Source: Streptomyces sp. JH34 (GTDB lineage Bacteria > Actinomycetota > Actinomycetes > Streptomycetales > Streptomycetaceae). From it: 64,000 bases of DNA. Each line of letters opens with the position of its first letter. Position 1 is the stretch's first letter. The stretch is from NCBI RefSeq assembly GCF_029428875.1, contig NZ_JAJSOO010000001.1, forward strand, positions 868,001 to 932,000. The letters run 5' to 3'. The notes below the pieces were generated by a model that was not told the origin of the DNA, made no database searches, and was given only the letters and a program-made list of their open reading frames with translations. Shown piece by piece: positions 1 through 8,119 of the stretch. A program made the translations under genes and the position numbers.

Positions 1-1
1 G

Positions 2-1873
2 AAGGAAGCCGGGGTCAACACCGTCACCGTCGGCGTCTTCTCCTGGGCGATGATCGAACCCCGGCCGGGCGCGCGGGAGTTCGGCTGGCTGGACCGGCTC
101 ATGGACCTCCTGGCCGCCAACGGGATAGGCGTCGTGCTCGCCACACCGACGTCCTCGCCCCCGCCGTGGATGGGAGCGCTCCACCCGGAGACGCTGCCCC
201 GCACCGAGGACGGGGCGGTCGTCAACTACGGTTCCCGGCAGCACTTCTGCCCGAGCTCCCCGGTGTACCGGCGCTATGCGGCCGCCCTCACCGAGGACCT
301 CGCGGCACGGTACGCGGACCATCCGGCGCTCACCGTGTGGCACATCAACAACGAGTACTGCACCCACTGCTGGTGCGACGAGACCGCCGCCCACTTCCGT
401 CGCTGGCTGGCGTCCCGTCACACCACCCTGGAAGCGCTCAACGACGCCTGGGGCACGGCGTTCTGGAGCCAGCGCTACGACACGTGGACGGAGATCCTGC
501 CTCCGCGCCGGGCGCAGTACATTCGCAACCCCGCACAGGAGCTGGACTTCAAGCGGTTCACCTCCGACGCCCTGCTGGAGTGCTACACCTCCGAACGGGA
601 CATCGTCGCCCGGCACACCCCGCACATCCCGGTGACGACCAACTTCATGCCGCTGTGGTCGGGCCAGGACGCCTGGGCCTGGGCGGAGCAGGAGGACATC
701 GTCTCCGTCGACGTCTACCCGGATCCGGCAGACCCGCACGGCGGCCAGTACAACGCGATGCTGGCCGACATGACGCGCTCCCAGGCGCGCGGCCCGTGGA
801 TGGTGATGGAACAGGCCGCCGGGGCGGTGAACTGGCGTGACGTCAACCACCCCAAGCCGGCCGGTCTCAACCGGCTGTGGTCTCTGCAGGCCGTGGCCAG
901 GGGCGCGGACGCCGTCTGCTACTTCCAGTGGCGGCAGTCCCGGCAGGGCGCCGAGAAGTTCCACTCCGGGATGCTGAGCCACGCGGGCGAGGAGGGCCGC
1001 ACGTTCCGGGAGGTCAGGCGCATCGGCTCCGAACTCGCACTCGTCGGGGCCGAGGTGAGCGGCACCGGGGTGTCCGCCGAGGTCGCGGTGCTCCACGACT
1101 GGGACGCCTGGTGGTCGAGCACCCAGCAGGGCCGCCCGTCCTCCCTCGTCTCGTACACGGAACTCGTGCAGGCATGGCACCGTGGGCTGTGGGAGAGCGG
1201 GATCAGCACGGAGTTCGCCCGCCCGGGCGCCGACCTGAGCGCCTACCGCATGGTGCTCGTGCCGCAGCTCCAGCTCCTCGGCGACGCCGCCGTCGACAAC
1301 CTCGTCGCGTACGCGCGCGGTGGCGGCACCCTGGTGTGCGGGTTCTTCACCGGCGTCACGGACGCGGACGACCGGATCAGGCCGGGCGGCATGGACGTCC
1401 GGCTGCGTGAGCTGTTCGGCATCCGTACGGTGCACGAGTGGTGGCCGCTGGACGCGGAGGCGACCGTGGAGTGCGACGGCTTCCGCGGCACCCTGTGGTC
1501 GGAGGAACTGGAGCCCGACGGCAGCGCGGAGACCGTGGCCGCGTACCGGGGCGGCGAGCTCGACGGGCTTCCGGCGGTGCTCCGCAAGGGCACCGCCTGG
1601 TACGTCTCGACGCTGCCCGGACCCGAGGCGCTGCGCGGCCTGCTCGGCCGGGCGGCGGCCGTGGCAGGGGTGCGCCCCGTGCTGGAGGGACTGCCCGCCG
1701 GGGTCGAGGCGGTGCGGCGCGGCGAGCTGCTGTTCCTGCTGAACCACGGCCGGTCCCGGGTCGCGGTGGAGCTGCCGGGCCGGTTCACCGACCTGCTCAC
1801 GGGCGCCGGTACCGACGGCGGCCTGGAGCTGGACCGCTACGGCGTGGCCGTGCTCAGAGGCGTCTCAGCATGA
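2..1873 (+). CDS. beta-galactosidase, GH42 family (5' partial)
   Basis: Retaining beta-galactosidase of glycoside hydrolase family 42, removing terminal beta-galactose from oligosaccharides in the cytoplasm. The reading frame is open to the left edge, and the codons before the first ATG (at 50) read EAGVNTVTVGVFSWAMIEP, a typical GH42 N-terminal strand, so the true start lies outside the window. The acid/base glutamate is in WHINNEYC (about 345-360) and the nucleophile is in VMEQAAG (about 805-820). A WxRWxxxRH-type cysteine-rich segment (CTHCWC) lies between them. The C-terminal trimerisation and beta domains follow. The stop overlaps the start of the next gene as ATGA, so the two are translationally coupled. 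With the GH95 and GH12 genes downstream it fits removal of galactosyl units from xyloglucan side chains; the substrate is an inference. Confidence 0.92.
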   Translation, partial: KEAGVNTVTVGVFSWAMIEPRPGAREFGWLDRLMDLLAANGIGVVLATPTSSPPPWMGALHPETLPRTEDGAVVNYGSRQHFCPSSPVYRRYAAALTEDLAARYADHPALTVWHINNEYCTHCWCDETAAHFRRWLASRHTTLEALNDAWGTAFWSQRYDTWTEILPPRRAQYIRNPAQELDFKRFTSDALLECYTSERDIVARHTPHIPVTTNFMPLWSGQDAWAWAEQEDIVSVDVYPDPADPHGGQYNAMLADMTRSQARGPWMVMEQAAGAVNWRDVNHPKPAGLNRLWSLQAVARGADAVCYFQWRQSRQGAEKFHSGMLSHAGEEGRTFREVRRIGSELALVGAEVSGTGVSAEVAVLHDWDAWWSSTQQGRPSSLVSYTELVQAWHRGLWESGISTEFARPGADLSAYRMVLVPQLQLLGDAAVDNLVAYARGGGTLVCGFFTGVTDADDRIRPGGMDVRLRELFGIRTVHEWWPLDAEATVECDGFRGTLWSEELEPDGSAETVAAYRGGELDGLPAVLRKGTAWYVSTLPGPEALRGLLGRAAAVAGVRPVLEGLPAGVEAVRRGELLFLLNHGRSRVAVELPGRFTDLLTGAGTDGGLELDRYGVAVLRGVSA

Positions 1874-4089
1874 TCGACGGCACGTGGGAGCCCGGCCCCG
1901 CCACCCGCTGGGAGGACGCCTTCCTCAGCGGCAACGGCCGTCACGGGGCGATGGTGTACGGCGATCCGGCCGACGACCGGGTGATCGTCGACCACCACAC
2001 CCTGGTGCGGCCCAACGGCAGCGAGAACCTCCGGGCGCCGGAGCTCGCCGACCGGCTCGGCCGGCTCCAGGACGCGCTGCTGTCCGGCGACACGAAGGCC
2101 GCGGAGGAGTTCGGCGCGGGAAGCCCGCTGGTGTGGGTACAGCCCTTCCACCCCGCGTTCCAGACACGGGTGCGCCGCACCCGCGGGCTCCACGAGGCGG
2201 TGGCCGGGTACCGGCGCGAGGTCGACTTCACCTCGGGTGAGGTGACCGCTTCGTACGAGGCGTGGCGCAGCGGTGTCTTCGTGTCGCGGGCCGACGACGT
2301 GGTCGTGCAGCACGTCACCGACCCGGGGCTGACCGCCGACGTCTTCCTGGACCACGTTCTGCCGGGCGCCCCGGCGCGGCTGGCGGTGGGGCGCTCCACG
2401 GTGCTGACCCCGGACGGCGCGCACCTGGCTCTGCGGGTGGGCTATCCGGGCGGTGGACTCGGCTACACGGGCGTCACCGTGGTGCGGGTGGACGGCGGAA
2501 AGGTCTTCGTGGCGGGCGAGGGCGTCCGGATCGAGGGGGCGCGGGGTCTCACCCTGACGACCCGCGTCGTCCGCGGCCCCGGCCGGCCGGAGCTCGGCGA
2601 GCTGTGGGCCGCGCTGCCCCGGGAGGACTACGCCACACTGCTGGAGCGCCACCGGCCGCTGCACCGGGCCGCGTACGGGCGTGCCTCTCTCTCGCTGCTG
2701 GACGCCGCGCCCGAGCGTGAGCTTTCCGGCAGCGAGCTGCTGCGTGACCCGACGTCCCCCGCGCTCCTGGAGAGGCTCTTCGCCGCGGGCCGCTACCACC
2801 TGCTGTCCTCCTCGGGGATGCTTCCGCCCCGGCTGACCGGCCTGTGGACCGGCGACTGGGACACCGCGTGGTCCGGAGCCTTCACCACGAACGCCAATCT
2901 GAACCTCCAGATCTCCTCCGCCGCGGCGGCCGGCCTCCCCGAGGTGACCGAGGCGCACGCGGCGCTGGTCGAGGGGCAGCTCGCCGACTGGCAGGACAAC
3001 GCCCGGGCCCTCTTCGGGGCCAGGGGCATCGTCGCACCGTCCCACACGGACGGCGCCTCGGGGCACACCCGGCACTTCCAGCGCGCCTATCCGCTGCATC
3101 TGTGGACGGCGGGGGCGGACTGGCTGCTGCAGCCGCTGCTCGAGCACGCCGAGACCACGACGGGGACTCCGGACACAGGTCTGACGGACGCCCTCGTCCA
3201 GGCCGCCCTGTTCTACGAGGACTTCCTGAGCCGCGAGGACCCGGACGGACACCTGGCGGTCGTGCCCTCCTACTCCCCGGAGAACCGGCCGGCCAACGCG
3301 AGCTGGGGCACGGTGAACGCCACGATGGACATCGCGGCGGCCCACCACGCCCTGACGACGGCAGCCGAGCACGCGCCCGGGCACCCGTCCGCCGGTCTAT
3401 GGCGGTCACTCGCGGCGCGGCTCCCGGCGTACCTGGTGAACGAGGACGGGGCGCTCGCCGAGTGGGCGTGGCCCGGTCTGCGGGAGACGTACGACCACCG
3501 TCACCTGAGCCACCTCTACCCGGTGTGGCCGCTGGACGCGATCAATCCGTACGACACCCCGGAGCTGGCCGCGGCGGCACATCGCGCGCTGGAGCTGCGC
3601 GGTTCGGAGAACGACTCCGCGCACGGGCACCTGCACCAGGCCCTGATCGCGGCCCGGCTGCGGGACGCGTCCCGGGTGTCGGCGGCGCTGGGCGCGGTGC
3701 TGGGCGGCGACTTCTTCCACGACTCGCTGATGAGCGCGCACTACCCGTCCCGGAACGTCTACAACGCCGACGCGGCCCACACGCTGCCGGCCGTCGTGAT
3801 CGAGTCACTCGTCCAGTCGGCGCCCGGCCGTCTGGTGCTGCTGCCCGCCGTGCCGGCCGCGTACCGGGCCGGTGAACTGCGGGGAGTGCGCACCCGGTTC
3901 GGCGCGCACCTGGACCTGCGGTGGTCCGAGGACGGTGCCACCGCCGTGCTGCGTCCCACCCGCGACGCCCTCGTCGACCTGCGTACGGGCGACGGGCTCG
4001 CCCTCACCGAGACCTCGGCCGGAAACCCCCCGGCTCCGCTGGAGCTGACGGCCGGCGTGGACCGCGTCCTCACCCTGGGGCCGCGGTAG
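1870..4089 (+). CDS. GH95-family glycosidase (alpha-L-fucosidase-like)
   Basis: 739-residue protein of glycoside hydrolase family 95, the inverting alpha-1,2-L-fucosidase family that also contains L-galactosidases. The N-terminal beta-sandwich contains WEDAFLSGNGRHGAMVYG. The (alpha/alpha)6 barrel contains TTNANLNLQISSA, in the place where the family has the asparagines that activate the water, and DHRHLSHLYPVWP. The tail NDSAHGHLHQALIAARL, then the segment ending in PSRNVYNADAAHTLPA, is characteristic. There is no signal peptide. The frame is open further upstream to 1438, but the ATG at 1870, coupled to the previous stop through ATGA, is the natural start; the upstream extension only mirrors the GH42 gene. 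Which sugar it removes cannot be read from the sequence; fucose fits its neighbours. Confidence 0.85.
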   Translation: MIDGTWEPGPATRWEDAFLSGNGRHGAMVYGDPADDRVIVDHHTLVRPNGSENLRAPELADRLGRLQDALLSGDTKAAEEFGAGSPLVWVQPFHPAFQTRVRRTRGLHEAVAGYRREVDFTSGEVTASYEAWRSGVFVSRADDVVVQHVTDPGLTADVFLDHVLPGAPARLAVGRSTVLTPDGAHLALRVGYPGGGLGYTGVTVVRVDGGKVFVAGEGVRIEGARGLTLTTRVVRGPGRPELGELWAALPREDYATLLERHRPLHRAAYGRASLSLLDAAPERELSGSELLRDPTSPALLERLFAAGRYHLLSSSGMLPPRLTGLWTGDWDTAWSGAFTTNANLNLQISSAAAAGLPEVTEAHAALVEGQLADWQDNARALFGARGIVAPSHTDGASGHTRHFQRAYPLHLWTAGADWLLQPLLEHAETTTGTPDTGLTDALVQAALFYEDFLSREDPDGHLAVVPSYSPENRPANASWGTVNATMDIAAAHHALTTAAEHAPGHPSAGLWRSLAARLPAYLVNEDGALAEWAWPGLRETYDHRHLSHLYPVWPLDAINPYDTPELAAAAHRALELRGSENDSAHGHLHQALIAARLRDASRVSAALGAVLGGDFFHDSLMSAHYPSRNVYNADAAHTLPAVVIESLVQSAPGRLVLLPAVPAAYRAGELRGVRTRFGAHLDLRWSEDGATAVLRPTRDALVDLRTGDGLALTETSAGNPPAPLELTAGVDRVLTLGPR

Positions 4090-4122
4090 CAGTCCTCCAT
4101 CCCCACATGGAAGGAACACCCC

Positions 4123-4830
4123 ATGGCACGATCCACCCTGACCCGGCTGCTGCCGGCCACCGCGGCAGCAGTGGCCGCGCTCATCGGCTTCGCGGCGGCG
4201 CCCGCCCACGCCGCGATCTGGACGTCGTCGGAGCAGTGGGGCAACTACACCACGTCCGACGGGTACATCCTCTACAACAACATCTGGGGCTCCGGAGCGG
4301 GCACCCAGAGCATCTGGGCCAACTCGTCGAGCAACTGGGGCGTGACGGCGAACCACCCGAACACCGGCGGGATCAAGTCGTACCCGAACGCCAAGAAGAC
4401 CGTGAACAAGCCGATCACGTCGCTCTCCTCGCTGACCAGCACGTACAACGTGACGGTCCCGTCGTCCGGCGCGTACAACACGTCGTACGACATCTGGGAC
4501 ACGGACTACGACTACGAGGTGATGCTCTGGGTGAACTACAACGGCGCTGTCGGCCCCCTCGGCACGGCGCAGGGAACGGTCACGCTCGGCGGGCACACCT
4601 GGGCCGTCTACAAGGGCAGCAACGGCGCCAACGAGGTCTTCTCGTTCCTGCGGACCTCGGACTCGTCCTCCGGCACCGTGAACATCCTGCCGATCCTGAA
4701 GTGGATCAAGGACACCAAGGGCTGGTGGGGCAACGAGACCATCGGTGACGTCCAGTTCGGATACGAGATCACCTCGTCGTCCGGCGGCCTGAACTTCACG
4801 ACCAACGGGTTCGGCGTCTCGTCGAGCTGA
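4123..4830 (+). CDS. secreted GH12 endo-beta-1,4-glucanase / xyloglucanase
   Basis: 235-residue secreted GH12 enzyme that cleaves beta-1,4-glucan backbones outside the cell. The first ~32 residues form a Sec signal peptide: basic RSTLTRLL, then an alanine-rich core, then AHA before AIWTSS. The mature domain is a complete GH12 jelly roll of ~200 residues. The nucleophile glutamate lies in DYEVMLWVNY and the acid/base glutamate in FGYEITSSS. No carbohydrate-binding module is attached. An AAGGAA ribosome site sits 8 nt before the ATG. It lies 33 bp after the GH95 gene and is the last gene of the operon, before a strong terminator. GH12 contains both cellulases and xyloglucanases; fucosidase and galactosidase neighbours favour xyloglucan. 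Confidence 0.92.
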   Translation: MARSTLTRLLPATAAAVAALIGFAAAPAHAAIWTSSEQWGNYTTSDGYILYNNIWGSGAGTQSIWANSSSNWGVTANHPNTGGIKSYPNAKKTVNKPITSLSSLTSTYNVTVPSSGAYNTSYDIWDTDYDYEVMLWVNYNGAVGPLGTAQGTVTLGGHTWAVYKGSNGANEVFSFLRTSDSSSGTVNILPILKWIKDTKGWWGNETIGDVQFGYEITSSSGGLNFTTNGFGVSSS

Positions 4831-4836
4831 TCCCCG

Positions 4837-4871
4837 CGGCGACGGGCCGGGGTGTCCCCGGCCCGTCGCCG
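4837..4871. terminator. bidirectional transcription terminator
   Basis: A perfect 16-bp inverted repeat (4837-4852 and 4856-4871) with a 3-nt loop lies between the convergent stops of the GH12 gene (4830) and the HEXXH gene (4883). There is no long T tract, as is common in Streptomyces. It should stop transcription from both sides. Confidence 0.85.
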
Positions 4872-4882
4872 TGCGGTGTCCC

Positions 4883-6640
4883 TCAGCTCCCGGCCAGCCA
4901 GCGGGCGGTCCGCGTCCAGTGCTCGAAAGGCGAGGCGTCCAGCAGGGCCGCGAGCCGCTCGGGGCGTGCCAGCAGCCGGCGGTCGCCCGGGTACAGCGCC
5001 GTGTGCGCCAGCAGCCAGCCGGACAACGCGTGCCGGTCGAGGGGGCTCGCACCGCCCAGCTGCTCCCCGTACGCCGCCCTCGCCGCTTCCGGATCCCCCG
5101 CGACCAGAAGTTCGTCGGCCGTGGTGGCCCCGCCCGCCGTGGACGCGGACAGCTGGTAGAGGCGCGCGCGGTCGTCGTGCCAGTACGCACGGCCCGGGTC
5201 CGGCACGATCAGCGGCTCACCGCTCGGCGAAGGGGCGGTGCCCGTCCGCAGGGCCTTGAGCAGGGCGTCCCGGTCGTCCTCGCCGCAGCGCAGGTTGCGC
5301 AGCCGCCACTCCACCCGATGGCTGACCGCCGCCGCCCGGGCCCTGGCCACGGTCGCGGGTTCCAGCGGCTCCCTCAGCCAGCCGTCGACGGTCCCGGACA
5401 GCCGGGTGACGAGCCGCAGGCCCGGTTCGGTGAGCCGGGCGTGCGTCGCCAGTGTGCGCAGGACCATGCGGGTCTGGAGGCGGCGCATCGCGAAGAGGAA
5501 CGGCGCCCGTCCGTCCGGATCCGCCGCGTCGTCCCCGATCCTCTCCCGCCAGAATCCGGTGACGCCGGCGAAGGCGTAGGCACCGTGGAGGAGGCCGGGC
5601 AGGTGACGGGGGTCGGCGCGCCAGGGCGCGTAGTGCCGTTCCGACCGGTCGTCGTCGAGGAGCGGGAAGAGGTGGAGCAGGGCACCGAGTTTGCTGTGCT
5701 GGAACTCGTGGACGAGCGTCTCCGCGAGAGAGAGGCCGTCCCGCGGCCGGGCGATCACCATGGACGCGAACGCGTCACCGGTGGAGGCGCTGAGCCCCTC
5801 GGCGGGCACGGGCAGCTGCGCGTCGGCGTCCTCCGCGTGCCAGGGGACGATGCGGCTCACCTCCTCGGGCCGCAGGCCGCCGGGTCCCGTGCCGCCGCGC
5901 CCCAGGATGTCCACGGCGTCCCGGAACAGTTCCTTCCAGGCGCCGAGTTCCTCCGGGGAGAGCCGGTGGGGGGCGATCGGTTCGTCCAGGTCGCGGTAGG
6001 GGTCGAGGTCGTCGAGCTGCACCGTGCGCCGCCCCGGGCCGGTGTCCAGCCGGTGCACGGGCAGCCAGTGCGCGGACTCGGGCTCGGTGAGGGGGCGTAC
6101 GACGGTGTCGGGCCCGGACCCGGTGCGGAGGGTGAGGGTTCCGTCCGACACGAAGGTGTGCACCGCGTGGAAGTCGTCGCCGTCCGGCCGCGGCAGCAGG
6201 ACGACGCCCAGCGCCGGCAGGCTGACGCCCCTGCCCCGTGCGGGGAGGAGGAGCCCGGCGTCCGTACCGGCGTGGACGGCCGCTGTCGCCGCCACGGCGG
6301 CCAGTTGTCCGGCGTCGGCCCACAGGGGTGGCCCGGTGGCCGTCCCGTGCAGCCTGCGCAGGGTGTGCGCGAGCCAGCTGCCGACCTGGGGGGTCAGCAG
6401 GAGTGCGTCGACCCGCTCGGGGGCCCGGGCGGCGGCGGCCTCCAGCGCGGGCCACACCGAGGACGCGTCCAGCGGCCCGAGGATGCCGGGGTCCGAGTCG
6501 AGGAGATCCAGGAGCTCACGCAGCAGCAGGAGACGGCGTGTACGTTCGCCGTGGAGCAGGAAGGCGACAGCCGCGGGCGAGCCGCCGCCTGCTGCGATCT
6601 CGTCGAACAGGGTGCCGGGCATGAGGATCGGGGCGTACAT
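4883..6640 (-). CDS. HEXXH-motif protein, putative peptide-modifying oxygenase
   Basis: 585-residue protein whose key motif LVHEFQHSKL (HEFQH at residues 311-315) marks the HEXXH family found beside FxSxx-COOH peptide systems. From memory, members of this group have been re-annotated as alpha-ketoglutarate-dependent peptide beta-hydroxylases; here the motif would bind iron or zinc. It has no signal peptide or membrane segment, so it is cytoplasmic. The start is the ATG at 6640, preceded by GGGAG 5 nt away; a GTG at 6670 has no ribosome site. It is the last gene of the minus-strand conflict cluster and follows a small peptide ORF that may be its substrate. No radical-SAM FxsB partner is present nearby. 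The family assignment is good; the reaction is inferred. Confidence 0.75.
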   Translation of the reverse strand: MYAPILMPGTLFDEIAAGGGSPAAVAFLLHGERTRRLLLLRELLDLLDSDPGILGPLDASSVWPALEAAAARAPERVDALLLTPQVGSWLAHTLRRLHGTATGPPLWADAGQLAAVAATAAVHAGTDAGLLLPARGRGVSLPALGVVLLPRPDGDDFHAVHTFVSDGTLTLRTGSGPDTVVRPLTEPESAHWLPVHRLDTGPGRRTVQLDDLDPYRDLDEPIAPHRLSPEELGAWKELFRDAVDILGRGGTGPGGLRPEEVSRIVPWHAEDADAQLPVPAEGLSASTGDAFASMVIARPRDGLSLAETLVHEFQHSKLGALLHLFPLLDDDRSERHYAPWRADPRHLPGLLHGAYAFAGVTGFWRERIGDDAADPDGRAPFLFAMRRLQTRMVLRTLATHARLTEPGLRLVTRLSGTVDGWLREPLEPATVARARAAAVSHRVEWRLRNLRCGEDDRDALLKALRTGTAPSPSGEPLIVPDPGRAYWHDDRARLYQLSASTAGGATTADELLVAGDPEAARAAYGEQLGGASPLDRHALSGWLLAHTALYPGDRRLLARPERLAALLDASPFEHWTRTARWLAGS

Positions 6641-6681
6641 CTCGCTCCCAGTCGTGGACGGAGCCTTCACGGCGGCACATT

Positions 6682-6745
6682 CGGCCCTGTCTGTACGGCC
6701 CTGTTCTGTTCGGCCCTGTTCTGTTCGGCCCTGTCTATTCGGCCC
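6682..6745. repeat. 15-bp tandem repeat, about four units
   Basis: Units of CGGCCCTGTTCTGTT (two exact copies at 6696-6725, flanked by 14-bp variants at 6682-6695 and 6726-6739) overlap the 3' end of the small peptide ORF and fill the gap before the HEXXH gene. On the minus strand a unit encodes TGPNR in the peptide's own frame, but after its TAG stop. Confidence 0.85.
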
Positions 6746-6953
6746 GCCCGGGTTCCTGGCCTCCCATCGCGTTCGTACGCGCGCGCCGCAGTTCGGCGAG
6801 CTGCCTCGCCGCCCCGTCAGGAGCGGTCAGACGCCTCAGATCCGCGACGCCTACGGAGGTCAGGTCCGCGAGGTCGGACTCGAGGTGATCGGATGTGCCG
6901 TCGGCGGGCACCGGCTGGTACAAGGCGCGCTCCCCCTTCGCGAGCGGTGGCAC
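6735..6953 (-). CDS. small peptide, possible substrate of the HEXXH protein
   Basis: 72-residue ORF with a GTG start between the caspase and HEXXH genes, in the same direction and 94 bp before the HEXXH start. The middle, SDLADLTSVGVADLRRL, resembles the conserved segment of FxSxx-COOH (FxsA) peptides as I remember them, but the end is EPGRAE with no FxSxx tail. An in-frame TTG at residue 12 (LYQPV) has AAGGGGAG 6 nt upstream and may be the real start, giving 61 residues; the GTG has only a weak GGTGG. The tail runs into the tandem repeat, so the C-terminus may be recently altered. It could instead be chance coding; the ribosome site and position argue for a real gene. Confidence 0.5.
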   Translation of the reverse strand: MPPLAKGERALYQPVPADGTSDHLESDLADLTSVGVADLRRLTAPDGAARQLAELRRARTNAMGGQEPGRAE

Positions 6954-7024
6954 AGGATGCCACCGTTTACTCCATCATGACGACTCGGACCCCTTCACGA
7001 AACCCGTGTGATCACGCCAGCCGA

Positions 7025-8119
7025 TCACATCCCGGGGTCCGGGTCCGAGAGGAAGTCCTCGATGGCTGCCTTCAGTTCGGATGCCCGGGCGGGGTCGACG
7101 TCGAGCAGGGTCACCGCGGCGTACAGCTTCCACAGTCCGTCCGGCGTGGTTCTGAGGGCGCGGAAGATCCCGATCACGTCCGTACGCGGCATGGGGTGCC
7201 TCGGCATCCTGGCGACGACGGCGGCGGGCAACTCGCCGACCAGCACCTGCCGTTCGTCTCGGTCGTTCATCAGCGGATATGCCATCAGGGCGGTGATCAC
7301 CCGGGCGGCCGGTGGTTCCGCCGGGCGAGGCCGCGCAGCCCTGCCCCAGCCGATGAGTTCGCGGTGTCCGGGCGCTTCGAGTCGGAGGCCGGGCCCCTGG
7401 TCGGTGAGGCCCGCCTCCCGCAGGGCGTTCATCCTCGTCTTCACCGCGTCGAAGAGAGGCAGGGGGTCGGGCAGAGCGTCGTCCGCCAGTTCGCCCAGAA
7501 CGATGTCCGAGAACAAGCCGAGGCGGCGCTCCGGGTCGTTGCCCGCGCGCTGCCCGCGGCCCGCGGCGAACATCAGGGTCTGCTCGTGTGCGGCGACCCT
7601 GGCACCGGTGGGGAATCGCTCCGTGGGGAGGGACTCCGGGAAGTGGTGCGCCTCGTCGAAGGTCCGGCACGCGTCGACCACCCACATCTGCACACCGTGG
7701 CCGCGGGACACGTCGCTTCGGAGCCGGGCGAGCGCGGACTCGACGTGGATGTTGCGCCGGTCCTTCAGGGTGGCGTCGGCGGTGTAGAGCCGTGTGTCGT
7801 CGTCGGCGTCCAGCACACCGTGGCCTCCCCACCACACCCACAGCGCCTGGTCCCCGCGTTCCGGGATGTCCTTGACGAAGGCGCGCCGCAGGGAGTCGTG
7901 GTCGGCCGGGTGGAACGGAACATCGGGGGCCGTTCCCGGCAGCGGCGCGAGATGGAGCTGGATGTGGCTGTCGGGAACTCCGCGGGCGAGCAGCCAGTCG
8001 CGGAAGCGCAGGGCGTCCCGGGCAGGCCCTGGAAGGTCCCAGCCGGATCCGGCGGCGTAGCGCTCGATTCCGACGACCAGGGCGAAGATGCGGTCGGACG
8101 GGACCGGTCCGCGCGTCAC
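7025..8119 (-). CDS. caspase-like (C14) protease with C-terminal effector-associated domain
   Basis: 364-residue cysteine protease of the caspase/metacaspase fold, a likely cell-killing or signalling effector. The fold opens with IFALVVGIERY. The catalytic His is in WWGGHGVLD (His100) and the catalytic Cys in VVDACRTF (Cys151); both are intact. Residues ~270-358 form a separate helical domain (ALMAYPLMNDRDER, then TDVIGIFRAL, then KAAIEDFL) that I read as an effector-associated domain (EAD2-like). The same pattern occurs at the N-terminus of the VMAP protein in this cluster. The GTG at 8119 overlaps the hydrolase stop (GTGA); the frame is open further upstream but only as an antisense mirror. 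Specificity is unknown; caspase-like proteins of this class usually cut after Arg or Asp. Confidence 0.85.
   Translation of the reverse strand: MTRGPVPSDRIFALVVGIERYAAGSGWDLPGPARDALRFRDWLLARGVPDSHIQLHLAPLPGTAPDVPFHPADHDSLRRAFVKDIPERGDQALWVWWGGHGVLDADDDTRLYTADATLKDRRNIHVESALARLRSDVSRGHGVQMWVVDACRTFDEAHHFPESLPTERFPTGARVAAHEQTLMFAAGRGQRAGNDPERRLGLFSDIVLGELADDALPDPLPLFDAVKTRMNALREAGLTDQGPGLRLEAPGHRELIGWGRAARPRPAEPPAARVITALMAYPLMNDRDERQVLVGELPAAVVARMPRHPMPRTDVIGIFRALRTTPDGLWKLYAAVTLLDVDPARASELKAAIEDFLSDPDPGM

Noticed and set aside
1438..1869. N-terminal extension of the GH95 gene
   Set aside because: The extension overlaps the GH42 gene, is low-complexity Arg/Gly-rich, and the ATG at 1870 is coupled to the GH42 stop.
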